From NCBI RefSeq assembly GCF_001429165.1, contig NZ_LMIR01000002.1:1-64000 (forward strand): a DNA stretch of 64,000 nt, read 5' to 3'. The notes under the pieces were generated by a model. It was not told where the DNA came from, ran no database searches, and worked only from the letters and a program-made list of their open reading frames with translations. Source of the DNA: Agromyces sp. Root81 (lineage in GTDB: Bacteria > Actinomycetota > Actinomycetes > Actinomycetales > Microbacteriaceae). How positions within the stretch are numbered: position 1 is the first letter of the stretch; every line of letters begins with the position of its first letter. Positions 16,415-24,334 of the stretch are shown here, one piece after another. Position numbers and translations under genes: made by a program.

Positions 16415-17692
16415 ATGAGCATTTCACTCGACTCGGACGTCGCCCGCGCGGCAATTGCGAAGCGCGATCTCGTCGTCGATCTCGCCCGTGTGGCGTGCGT
16501 GCTGCTCGTGGTCGTCATCCACCTGCTCATGATCGGCGTCGGCATCGGACCCGACGGGGCGATCATCGCCTCGCGCCCGCTCGAGGCGCAGCCCTGGTTC
16601 GCAGCCGCGACCTGGGCGGGGCAGATCATGCCGCTGTTCTTCGCCCTCGGCGGCTTCACGGCCCTGACGGCGTGGCGCAGCCTCGAGCGACGCGGCGGCG
16701 ACCAGGTCGATTTCGTGCGCGGCCGCGTGCTGCGGCTGGCCCGCCCCGCACTTCCGCTGTTCGTCTTCTTCTCGATCGCGCTCGGCGCCGCGACGATGCT
16801 CGGCGTCGACCCCACCCTCCTCGAGATCGTGGCAACGGGCGCCGGCAGCCCGCTCTGGTTCATCGCCGCGTTCGTGCTCGCACAGGTGTTCGCCCCGACG
16901 ATGGTGCGGCTGCATGCAATCGCTCCCGCGCGAACCATGCTCGTGCTCTTCACTTGTGCCGTGCTGGTCGATGCCGTCCGCGTCGCCACCGGCATCGTCG
17001 AGATCGGCCTCCTGAACCTCGTCTTCGTCTGGTTCTTCGTGCAGCAGCTCGGCTTCTGGTTCGCCGACGGCTGGTTCCGTGACCGACGACGTTGGCAGCT
17101 GATCGTCCTCGTCGTGGTCCCCTACCCGCTGATCGGCGGACTCGTGGCGGCGGGCTGGTACTCCCCCGACATGCTCGTGAACCTCAACCCGCCGACGGTG
17201 CCGCTCGCACTGCTCGGCATCGCCCAGGTGAGCCTGCTCGCGCTGCTGCACCGTCCGCTCACCGCGCTCATGCGGCGATCGTGGATGCAGGCGGCCGTGC
17301 TCCTCGTCGGCAGCCGCGCCATGACGATCTACCTCTGGCACCTGCCGGTGATCATCGCCGTGTCGGGCCTCGCCCTGCTGGTGCCGGTGCTCTCTCCGAT
17401 CCCGGGCAGTGCCGCGTGGTGGGCGACCAGGCCGATCGTGCTCGTCGTCGTGCTCGCGATCGTGATGCTCATCGCCATGCCGCTCTCACGGTTCGAGACG
17501 GCATCGACGGCACTGCACGACGGCTTCCGCCGCCCGAGCGCCCTCGCCACCTGGACCGCCGCCGCGCTCACCTTCCTGCCTGCGGCCGCCGTCATGCAGT
17601 ACTTCCTCGACCTGCCGATCGCCTTGTTCGGCGCTGCCTCGCTCACCATCGCACAGTTGCTGCTCCGAGGGCGGCGCGCCCGAAACGCCTAG
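16415..17692 (+). CDS. acyltransferase family membrane protein
   Basis: A 425-residue protein with about ten membrane segments. It starts RDLVVDLARVACVLLVVVIH, the acyltransferase-3 signature with Arg-Asp and the catalytic-type His, and has PLFFALGGFTAL and a late IYLWHLPVI motif. Such proteins transfer acyl groups (often O-acetyl) to exported sugars or lipids at the plasma membrane. Strong GGAGG site 4 nt upstream of ATG. Followed immediately by a tRNA gene; substrate unknown. Confidence 0.88.
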   Translation: MSISLDSDVARAAIAKRDLVVDLARVACVLLVVVIHLLMIGVGIGPDGAIIASRPLEAQPWFAAATWAGQIMPLFFALGGFTALTAWRSLERRGGDQVDFVRGRVLRLARPALPLFVFFSIALGAATMLGVDPTLLEIVATGAGSPLWFIAAFVLAQVFAPTMVRLHAIAPARTMLVLFTCAVLVDAVRVATGIVEIGLLNLVFVWFFVQQLGFWFADGWFRDRRRWQLIVLVVVPYPLIGGLVAAGWYSPDMLVNLNPPTVPLALLGIAQVSLLALLHRPLTALMRRSWMQAAVLLVGSRAMTIYLWHLPVIIAVSGLALLVPVLSPIPGSAAWWATRPIVLVVVLAIVMLIAMPLSRFETASTALHDGFRRPSALATWTAAALTFLPAAAVMQYFLDLPIALFGAASLTIAQLLLRGRRARNA

Positions 17693-17707
17693 ACTGGTCG
17701 GGCACTC

Positions 17708-17789
17708 GCGGGAGTGGTGAAATCGGCAGACACGCAGGATTTAGGTTCCTGTGCCTTCGGGCGTGTGGGTTCAAGTCCCACCTTCCGCA
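17708..17789 (+). tRNA. tRNA-Leu (anticodon TAG)
   Basis: Acceptor GCGGGAG pairs with CTTCCGC; D-loop, anticodon stem CAGGA/TCCTG with loop TTTAGGT giving anticodon TAG (reads CUA/CUN), a class II variable arm and T-arm GTGGGTTCAAGTCCCAC are all present. Discriminator A at 17789; CCA is not encoded. It begins 15 nt after the acyltransferase stop. Confidence 0.95.
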
Positions 17790-17880
17790 CGCGGCTACGT
17801 GACGCAACGGCGCGAAATCCTGTCCAAGCGACAGCGGTCGCGCTAGCGTCGAATCACAGACGCCTCAGGAGGAACGCATC

Positions 17881-18030
17881 ATGACCGATTTCGTCGACCC
17901 GCTCGAAGAGCCCCTGAGCCTCGACCGCGACCCCAACCGCCCCGACTCCCTGCCGACCGAGATCGACGAGGAGTGGGTCGAGTACGACGCCGACGGCAAC
18001 GAGATCAAGAAGGACGACACCTCGGCCTGA
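17881..18030 (+). CDS. small acidic protein, 49 residues
   Basis: MTDFVDPLEEPLSLDRDPNR is the start of a short, very acidic, Pro-rich peptide with no membrane segment, ending KKDDTSA. A strong AGGAGG lies 8 nt before the ATG, which supports real translation despite the size. Stands alone between tRNA-Leu and the convergent oxidoreductase. Function unknown; probably disordered. Confidence 0.7.
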   Translation: MTDFVDPLEEPLSLDRDPNRPDSLPTEIDEEWVEYDADGNEIKKDDTSA

Positions 18031-18057
18031 GCGGTCGACCGGCGGCACCGGCGCCGG

Positions 18058-18924
18058 TCACACCGACGGCGGCCCCGCCGTGATGCGCGCACGCGCCGAC
18101 GCCTCGATGCGTTCGGCGGGCACCGACCAGTCGGACTCGAGCCACCACGTCGCCCCCGCATCGGCCCAAGGCCGCACGATGGCGGCGTCGGCCGCGGCAT
18201 CCGTCCCGCTCGTCGTGCCTTCCTGGATCACGTCGAACGGTCGGTCGACGACCCCCAGCTCGGCGCGCTCGGCGAGGATCCAGGCCAGCGCCTCGGCCGC
18301 GATCTCAGGCGTGAAGAGCCGGGTCTGCTCCTCGGCGCTCGACGGTGACGCGCCCGGCGGCGCGTAGTTGGGGATCCATCCGTCGTACCGTGCGACCCGG
18401 CGCATCGACTTCATGCGCGGCCAGAGCCCCACGACCCATGTGGGAATGCGCGGCTCCTGCACGATCGCCGGCGGCAGCATCGAGTCGGTGCGCTTCGCCC
18501 GGTAGTGCTGCCCCTCGAATTCGAACGGCTCGGCCTTCCACATCTGCTGCATGAGCTCGAGCGACTCGTCGAGCAGCTCGGCGCGCTCCCTGCGCCCGGG
18601 GTCGTCTTCGAACGTCCAGAATCGCGGCTCGGCCTCCGAGACACCGAGCCCCGCCGAGAGGATGACGCGGCCGCCCGAGAGCCGATCGACCGTCATGGTC
18701 TGCCCGGCGAGCTCCCACGGCCGCCGCCGCGGCACCGGCGTGAGCATCGTGCCCAGCTTGATGCGGTCGGTGACCATCGCGGCCGCCCCGAGCGTCGCCC
18801 AGGGGTCGGTCGCCCAGATGCCCTCCCAGACGAAGAAGCCGTCCCACCCGGATGCCTCGGCGAGCCCAGCGAGCTCGACCGCGAGGTTCGGATCACTGCC
18901 CGTGTAGATGAATCCGTATCGCAT
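18058..18924 (-). CDS. LLM-class (luciferase-like) flavin or F420-dependent oxidoreductase
   Basis: A 288-residue TIM-barrel protein: MRYGFIYTGSDPNLAVELAGLAE, GWDGFFVWE, DRIKLGTMLTPVPRRRPWELA, LSGGRVILSAGLG, then TWVVGLWPRMKSMRRVARYDGW. This is the bacterial luciferase-like family; members use FMNH2 or F420. Substrate unknown. The ATG at 18924 has TAGATT (18932-18937) 7 nt upstream and no ribosome site, suggesting a leaderless mRNA. Divergent from the heme oxygenase gene. Confidence 0.9.
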   Translation of the reverse strand: MRYGFIYTGSDPNLAVELAGLAEASGWDGFFVWEGIWATDPWATLGAAAMVTDRIKLGTMLTPVPRRRPWELAGQTMTVDRLSGGRVILSAGLGVSEAEPRFWTFEDDPGRRERAELLDESLELMQQMWKAEPFEFEGQHYRAKRTDSMLPPAIVQEPRIPTWVVGLWPRMKSMRRVARYDGWIPNYAPPGASPSSAEEQTRLFTPEIAAEALAWILAERAELGVVDRPFDVIQEGTTSGTDAAADAAIVRPWADAGATWWLESDWSVPAERIEASARARITAGPPSV

Positions 18925-19012
18925 TCGGTCGAATCTACGGCCACCCGCCGACATCCGTTCGCGTCCTCGTGCGACGAACCCCGAGCGCCGTTCAGCTTCT
19001 CCCCCTAGGATG

Positions 19013-19031
19013 TAAGGCAAACCTAACCTCA
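19013..19031 (+). promoter_or_regulatory. DtxR/IdeR-type iron box before heme oxygenase
   Basis: TAAGGCAAA-C-CTAACCTCA matches the iron-box consensus TTAGGTTAGSCTAACCTAA well in its right half and partly in the left, 16 nt before the heme oxygenase start. It suggests repression by an iron-loaded DtxR-family regulator, fitting a gene that releases iron from heme. Confidence 0.65.
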
Positions 19032-19046
19032 CCGAAGGGTCGCCCC

Positions 19047-19700
19047 ATGACGATCGCCCCCACCGCCCCGGCTCGCACCGACGCCGAGCCCCTCGACGTC
19101 GCCGCCCTCGTGCGCGCGGCCTCCGCCGACGACCACAAGGCCGCCGAATCGCGCGGCTACATCGTGCAGCTCATGGGCGGCGAACTCTCGCTCGAGGAGT
19201 ACACGCGCTACCTCGCGCAGTTCGGCTGGGTGTACGAGGCCCTCGAAGAGCGCGGCAGTCGCGAGGGCGACCCGGCCGTGTTCGACCCCGAGCTCGCCCG
19301 CATGGCCGCGATCGAGGCCGACCTCGTCGCGCTCGGCGCCGCCGACTGGCGCACCGCGCACCCGCCGCTGCCGGCGACCGCCCAGTACGCCGCCCACCTG
19401 CGGTCGGTCTCCGACGACGACGTCCGCTACCTGGCGCACCACTACACGCGCTACCTCGGCGACCTCTCGGGCGGTCAGGCCATCGCCCGGCTCGTGGCAC
19501 GCCACTACGGCGCGACCCCCGAGCAGCTGAGCTTCTACCGGTTCGAGATCGCCGAAGACGGGGTCGTGCGCTACAAGCGCGGCTACCGCGAGGCGATGAA
19601 CGACCTCGCGCTCGCGCCCGAGCAGGTCGACGCGCTCATCGCCGAGGTCCGCACCTCGTTCCGCATGAACAGTGCGATCTTCGAGGCGCTCTCCGCCTGA
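19047..19700 (+). CDS. biliverdin-producing heme oxygenase
   Basis: A 217-residue all-helical cytosolic enzyme that cleaves heme to biliverdin, CO and iron. The proximal histidine is His30 in SADDHKAAE, near the usual position, and the distal helix motif YLGDLSGGQAIARL is intact. No membrane anchor, as in other bacterial members (HmuO-like). An iron box in the promoter region suggests use for iron acquisition. ATG 19047 follows GAAGGG. No heme uptake genes are adjacent. Confidence 0.93.
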   Translation: MTIAPTAPARTDAEPLDVAALVRAASADDHKAAESRGYIVQLMGGELSLEEYTRYLAQFGWVYEALEERGSREGDPAVFDPELARMAAIEADLVALGAADWRTAHPPLPATAQYAAHLRSVSDDDVRYLAHHYTRYLGDLSGGQAIARLVARHYGATPEQLSFYRFEIAEDGVVRYKRGYREAMNDLALAPEQVDALIAEVRTSFRMNSAIFEALSA

Positions 19701-19729
19701 ACGCGTCCGACCGGTGCGCCCGCCGCCTC

Positions 19730-19767
19730 ATGACGCCGGCTCACTCCACGGAGTGAGCCGGCGTCAT
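19730..19767 (+). terminator. perfect 18-nt inverted repeat after heme oxygenase
   Basis: ATGACGCCGGCTCACTCC (19730-19747) and its complement (19750-19767), effectively a 16-bp stem with a 6-nt loop, 30 nt after the stop. Stable terminator without a U-run. Confidence 0.8.
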
Positions 19768-19871
19768 ACTCCAGGCGGATGCCGCGCGCACTCCCCGTCG
19801 GTAGACTGCATCCACACCACGCCGCCTGCCGACCGGCATTCGCCGTGCCCGACGACCACAGGAGATCCCCA

Positions 19872-20615
19872 GTGATCCACACCTCACTCATCCCGTGGCT
19901 CGACCCTGAGACGATCATCTCCGGAGCTGGGCCGTGGGCACTCGTCGTCGTCTGCGCCATCGTGTTCGCCGAAACGGGCCTGCTCGTCGGATTCCTGCTC
20001 CCCGGCGACACGCTGCTCGTGATCTCGGGCCTGCTCACCCACACCTCGCTCGTCTTCGGCGTCGACATCTGGTGGGTGTGCCTCGCGATCGGCGTCGCAG
20101 CATTCATCGGCGGTGAGGTCGGCTACCTGATCGGCCACAAGTTCGGACCACGCGTCTTCGAACGCAAGGAATCCGGCCTGTTCAGCGTCAAGAACGTCGA
20201 GCGCACGAACGCCTTCTTCGAGCGCTTCGGTGCGCTCGCGATCATCCTCGCCCGCTTCGTTCCGATCGTGCGCACGTTCGCCCCCGTCGCCGCGGGCGTC
20301 GGGCACATGAACTACAAGAAGTACACGCTCTACAACCTCGTCGGCGCGCTCATCTGGGGCGCGGGCCTCACCTACTTCGGCTACCTCATCGGCTACATCC
20401 CGCCGATCGCGGACTTCGTGCAGGAGTACATCGACGTCATCCTCCTCGGCGCCGTCGTCCTCACGCTCATCCCGACGCTCTGGCACTACTTCGCCTCTGC
20501 ACGCAAGGCGAAGCAGGCCGAGGCCGCCGGCGCCGACGTCATCACCGACGAGGAAGAGGCGGCTCACCTCGTGCTCGACCCCGAGGTCTTCGAGCGCGGC
20601 CCCGAGGAGCGCTAG
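19872..20615 (+). CDS. DedA family membrane protein
   Basis: A 247-residue protein with the DedA/SNARE-associated features: FAETGLLVGFLLPGDTLL, GYLIGHKFGPRVFERKESG, RFVPIVRTFAPVAAG, and NLVGALIWGAGLTYFGYLIG, with five or six membrane segments. DedA proteins act in membrane lipid (undecaprenyl phosphate or phosphatidylethanolamine) recycling and homeostasis. GTG 19872 is chosen because AGGAG lies 7 nt upstream. The C-terminal tail is acidic and cytosolic. Convergent with the glycosyltransferase gene. Confidence 0.9.
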   Translation: MIHTSLIPWLDPETIISGAGPWALVVVCAIVFAETGLLVGFLLPGDTLLVISGLLTHTSLVFGVDIWWVCLAIGVAAFIGGEVGYLIGHKFGPRVFERKESGLFSVKNVERTNAFFERFGALAIILARFVPIVRTFAPVAAGVGHMNYKKYTLYNLVGALIWGAGLTYFGYLIGYIPPIADFVQEYIDVILLGAVVLTLIPTLWHYFASARKAKQAEAAGADVITDEEEAAHLVLDPEVFERGPEER

Positions 20616-20630
20616 GTATCCAGCTCGATC

Positions 20631-20656
20631 GCTCGCTCGATCGCACGATCGCGAGC
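20631..20656. terminator. bulged hairpin between convergent dedA and glycosyltransferase genes
   Basis: GCTCGC-CGATCG and CGATCG-CGAGC arms with a short loop and a one-base bulge, located between two converging stop codons. Probable shared terminator. Confidence 0.45.
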
Positions 20657-20679
20657 TACCCGACCCCGGGGCGCCGCTG

Positions 20680-22173
20680 TCAGCGCTGGTACATGACGAT
20701 CGTCGACCGGTTCGTTTCGAACTCGCTCACTGCGGCGAATCCGTGCGCCCCCAGAATGAACGGCGCCCCGCGGAGCTCCCCCGTCGCGGGCGATCCCGCC
20801 GTGACGAGCCACAGCCGGTCGATCCCGTCGAGCCGCGACCCGATCTGGTTGAAACCGACCGTGATGTCGGAGAAGCCCCCCGTCGTCTTGAACGAGCGGA
20901 CGAACGCGACGTCCGTCGTGTTCGCGAACGCGGCCGGATAGCCTGAGAGCGCCAGCCGCGGCTGCGTATTGCCGACGTTGGAGTCCTCCAGGAACACCCC
21001 GTCGCCCAGCTCGGCGTGTCGCTGGATGTAGTCGGCGATCTGGGCGAGATCGCTTCCATCGTTCTTGGCCAGGGGCGTGCGCTGGGCGAGATAGCCCGGC
21101 GCGCACGCAAGCGCAAGCGCAGCCACCAGCAGCCATGCCACCGGCTTCCAGGGGGTGATCGTGAAGGCGAGCGCGAGCAGCACGGCGACCGCCGGCACTG
21201 CGAAGGACAGGTAGCGGGGTGTGAACACCGAGCCGACCGCGGCATCCGCCATCAACAGCATGAGCAAGGGGATGAAGAACCAGGCCAGTGCGAGGCCGAG
21301 CAGGCGGCGCCGAGCGGGCGAGAGGCGACGAGCGAAGCACAGGGCCAGCACGAGGGCGACCACACTCGCGCCGGCCGCAACGTCCCGGGACAGTTGGAAG
21401 GCGGGCTCCGTGAGAATCCCCCACAGATCTCGGCCGGGCTGGTAGGCGATCCAGGAGATCTGCTTCTTCTGACGGAGACCCTCCTGGATCAGCGGGAGCG
21501 TGGACAGAACGGCGAGCACGGCAGCCGCCAGCCAGGAGAGGACGACTCGGCGCTGGCGATGGCGGCGCCAGAGGTAGAACCCGTGGACCAGGATCAGGAG
21601 CAGGGAATACAGGAAGACCGCGGCCCCGACGATGAGCATGGCAGCGTAGGCCAACCACCAGCGACGGCGCCCGCCGCGTAGCGCAACCAGCAAGACGACC
21701 GTGGTCCACACGGCGACCGCTGCACTCACGGCATAGGAGCGTGCCTCCGCCCCGATGAAGGTGACGTGCGGCAGCATCGCGAAGACCGCACCGGAGATGA
21801 CCGCGACGTGCATGCTCGTGAACATCGATACCAGCACGACCAGGCCGGCGGCCGCCGCGCCGATGGCCAGTGCGGAGAGGGAGCGGGTGGCCAGCTCTGA
21901 CTCGCCGAAGAGACCGATCCACACCTTCATCAGCGAGTAGTAGCTGAGGTGGACGACATCGACGTACTCGGTGAAGGTGAACAGCTCCCTCCAGCTGAGC
22001 CGGGCAGCCATCACTGTGGCGACCTCATCGAACCAGTACGAGGGAACCCACGATCCGGCGAGAGAGACGGTGAACGCGACGAAGCCGACAACGCTCGCCC
22101 CGCGGTACCGCCGAACCGGGAAAGGAGTCCTCCGGCGCTGCAACTTCTCCGGTGCGATCGACGCTGTGTCCAC
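20680..22173 (-). CDS. GT-C fold membrane glycosyltransferase
   Basis: A 497-residue protein with about ten membrane helices. The first extracellular loop carries WFDEVATVMAARLSW, the catalytic acidic motif of ArnT/PMT-like GT-C enzymes, followed by LSYYSLMKVWIGLFGESELATRSLSAL; a soluble C-terminal domain follows residue ~385. Such enzymes transfer sugars from polyprenyl carriers outside the membrane. GTG 22173 is chosen because GGGAGG lies 5 nt upstream; the frame stays open further upstream only through a transposase scrap and is not coding there. Substrate unknown. Confidence 0.82.
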   Translation of the reverse strand: MDTASIAPEKLQRRRTPFPVRRYRGASVVGFVAFTVSLAGSWVPSYWFDEVATVMAARLSWRELFTFTEYVDVVHLSYYSLMKVWIGLFGESELATRSLSALAIGAAAAGLVVLVSMFTSMHVAVISGAVFAMLPHVTFIGAEARSYAVSAAVAVWTTVVLLVALRGGRRRWWLAYAAMLIVGAAVFLYSLLLILVHGFYLWRRHRQRRVVLSWLAAAVLAVLSTLPLIQEGLRQKKQISWIAYQPGRDLWGILTEPAFQLSRDVAAGASVVALVLALCFARRLSPARRRLLGLALAWFFIPLLMLLMADAAVGSVFTPRYLSFAVPAVAVLLALAFTITPWKPVAWLLVAALALACAPGYLAQRTPLAKNDGSDLAQIADYIQRHAELGDGVFLEDSNVGNTQPRLALSGYPAAFANTTDVAFVRSFKTTGGFSDITVGFNQIGSRLDGIDRLWLVTAGSPATGELRGAPFILGAHGFAAVSEFETNRSTIVMYQR

Positions 22174-22215
22174 GAGGCCCTCCCTCAGATCTCCTGCGAG
22201 GGTACCGGCAACTCG

Positions 22216-22287
22216 TTTGGCGAAGTTCTTGCAGATCGTGTTCCAGTTCCCGAAGTGCTCGGGGATGTCGCGCCACGGCACCCCAGG
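22216..22287 (-). mobile_element. remnant of an IS5-like transposase
   Basis: The minus-strand reading gives GVPWRDIPEHFGNWNT and ICKNFAK, the conserved early block of IS5/IS427-group transposases. Only about 24 codons are left, with no terminal repeats visible. It is wedged between the CDF exporter stop (22293) and the glycosyltransferase leader. Confidence 0.75.
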
Positions 22288-22292
22288 CGCCG

Positions 22293-23213
22293 TCAGGGAT
22301 GCTGCGGCTGCTCCCGTTCGGCCCGGCCGGCCGGCTCGAGCTGGAAGGTCGAGTGCTCGACGTCGAAGTGCTCGCTGAGACATCCGCCGAGTTCGTCGAG
22401 CAGTTCGCCCGTGCGGCCCGTGGCGAAGACCTCGGGCTCGACCTCGACGTGCGCGCTGAAGACGTGCGAGCCCGAGGTGATCGCCCACACGTGCACGTCG
22501 TGCACCGCGACCACGCCGTTCGTTCGCAGGATGTGCGCACGGATCTCGGCGACGTCGGTGTCGGCCGGCGCCGACTCGAAGAGCACCCGCGCCACGTCGC
22601 GGAGCAGCGACAGCGCTCGCGGCACGATCAGGGCCGCGATCGCCAGCGATGCGATGGGGTCGGCTGCGTCCCAGCCGGTGAAGACGATGACGAGTGCGGC
22701 GACGATGACGAGGGCCGAGCCGATGAGGTCGCCGAGAACTTCGAGGTAGGCGCCACGGAGGTTGATCGAGTCCTTCGCGCCGCCCCGCAGCACGAGCATC
22801 GCCGCGACGTTCGCGACGAGACCGATGGCCGCGACCACGAGCATCGGCACGCCCTGCACCTCGTGGGCTTCGCCCTCGGCGCCGGTCATGAGACGGCCCA
22901 CGGCGCTGATTGCGACCGAGACCGCGACGACCACGAGGATGACGCCGTTCACGAGTGCGCCGAACACCTCGGCCCGCCGGTATCCGTAGGTCTGGCGGTC
23001 GGTCGCGGGCCGAGCCGCGACGAACGCGGCCACGAGGGCGACGACGAGCCCGATGAGGTCGCTCGTCATGTGCCCGGCGTCGGCGAGGAGTGCGAGCGAA
23101 CCGCTGAAGACGGCGCCGATCACCTGCACGACGAGGAAGGCGCCGATGATCGCGATGGCGATCCAGAGGCGGGTGCGGTTCGCGGTCGCTGCGTGGTCGT
23201 GATCGTGTGCCAT
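22293..23213 (-). CDS. cation diffusion facilitator (zinc/cobalt-type exporter)
   Basis: A 306-residue CDF protein with a His-rich start (AHDHDHAA), six membrane segments, the metal-site helix SLALLADAGHMTSDL, and a later NLRGAYLEVLGDLIGS with the second site. The cytosolic C-terminal domain (about 210-300) has HDVHVWAITSG. HxxxD pattern fits Zn/Cd/Co specificity like CzcD; metal is inferred. It ends beside the transposase remnant. Confidence 0.92.
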   Translation of the reverse strand: MAHDHDHAATANRTRLWIAIAIIGAFLVVQVIGAVFSGSLALLADAGHMTSDLIGLVVALVAAFVAARPATDRQTYGYRRAEVFGALVNGVILVVVAVSVAISAVGRLMTGAEGEAHEVQGVPMLVVAAIGLVANVAAMLVLRGGAKDSINLRGAYLEVLGDLIGSALVIVAALVIVFTGWDAADPIASLAIAALIVPRALSLLRDVARVLFESAPADTDVAEIRAHILRTNGVVAVHDVHVWAITSGSHVFSAHVEVEPEVFATGRTGELLDELGGCLSEHFDVEHSTFQLEPAGRAEREQPQHP

Positions 23214-23313
23214 GTCACGTCCAGCGTATGCCGGGAACGGGCGATCGGCCCTAGATAGGAATGAGTCGCGTTCTCAGCCCTGCCACGTGGCCGCCGCCCC
23301 TCCGCCCGTCCGC

Positions 23314-24249
23314 TCAGCCGAGCCCCGTGCGGAACCCCTCCCGCCAGCTCGGCCAGGTGGGAGTCCACCCGAGTTCGCGCTTCGCCTTCGCATTCGATGC
23401 GCCTCGCGCCTTCGTCATCATCGAGACGCCGTGTTCGCCGATGAGCGGCTTCGCGACCCATGCCGGCACGTGCATCGGCGGCTTCGCGCCGATGGCCTCG
23501 GCGAGCGCCGGCAACCACTCCGAGACCGGCGCCGGCTCGTCGTCGACGATGTTGTACACGCCGGCAGCACCGCGGAGCACGGCCGCGGCGGTCGCCGACG
23601 CCGCGTCGTCGGTGTGGCAGAACGAGGTGACCCCCGTGCCGCTTCCCACCAGTGGGAGCCTGCCGGCCTCGAGCATCGTCACCATCTCGCCGCCTCGTCC
23701 GAGCGCCTGCCCGGGGCCGTACAGCGCCCCGTAGCGCAGGGCGAGTCCGCCGACACCGGTCGTCGCCTCCTCGACGTACCGGATCGCGGCGAGCGACTCC
23801 TTCGAGGCATCCGTCGGAGTGGGGTCGAGCGGGTCCTCCTCGGTCTTCACCGCACCGCCGGTGCGTTCGTACGGCCAGCCCGCGTAGCTCTGCGCGATGA
23901 ATCGCACGTCGCCCACCTCAGCAGCCGCAGCCAGCAGATGATCGGTGCCCCGCGTGCGCAGCTCGTTCGTCGTGGCGAAGGTGCGATCGAAGTGCTTGAG
24001 GTCCGAAACGCCGCCCCCGAGCGCGGTCAGTTCGTGCACGATCACCTCGGGCCGGGCCGCGAGCACCGCGGCCCGAACGGATGCCGCGTCGAGCCCGTCC
24101 ATCACGAGGCCATGAGCTCCGGCCGCATCGATCGCCGCCACCCGCTCCCGCTTGGTCGTCGTGCCGAACACCTCGTGACCGTCGGCCAGAAGCTGCGGCA
24201 CGAGCTTCGTTCCGATGGCGCCCGTGGCGCCTGCGATGAGTACACGCAT
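23314..24249 (-). CDS. NAD-dependent epimerase/dehydratase family protein, likely ECF41 target
   Basis: A 311-residue extended SDR protein: Rossmann motif MRVLIAGATGAIGTKLVP, FIAQSYAGWPYE, and the active-site-type LRYGALYGPG. Substrate unknown. ATG 24249 follows AAGGAG with 6-nt spacing. The divergent neighbour is an ECF41 sigma factor, and epimerases are one of the three gene classes typically paired with that group. A TGTCACA-N16-CGTC promoter lies just upstream. Confidence 0.88.
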   Translation of the reverse strand: MRVLIAGATGAIGTKLVPQLLADGHEVFGTTTKRERVAAIDAAGAHGLVMDGLDAASVRAAVLAARPEVIVHELTALGGGVSDLKHFDRTFATTNELRTRGTDHLLAAAAEVGDVRFIAQSYAGWPYERTGGAVKTEEDPLDPTPTDASKESLAAIRYVEEATTGVGGLALRYGALYGPGQALGRGGEMVTMLEAGRLPLVGSGTGVTSFCHTDDAASATAAAVLRGAAGVYNIVDDEPAPVSEWLPALAEAIGAKPPMHVPAWVAKPLIGEHGVSMMTKARGASNAKAKRELGWTPTWPSWREGFRTGLG

Positions 24250-24277
24250 CTCGGTCTCCTTCTCTCTCACCACCTCC

Positions 24278-24304
24278 GACGAGGCTGCCCCCGCATCTGT
24301 GACA
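24278..24304 (-). promoter_or_regulatory. ECF41-type promoter for the epimerase gene
   Basis: On the minus strand TGTCACA (24298-24304), 16 nt spacer, CGTC (24278-24281). This equals the consensus described for ECF41 sigma factors and lies 29 nt before the epimerase ATG. Confidence 0.75.
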
Positions 24305-24334
24305 CCGCAACCTCACGTGTGCCATCCTCGAACA

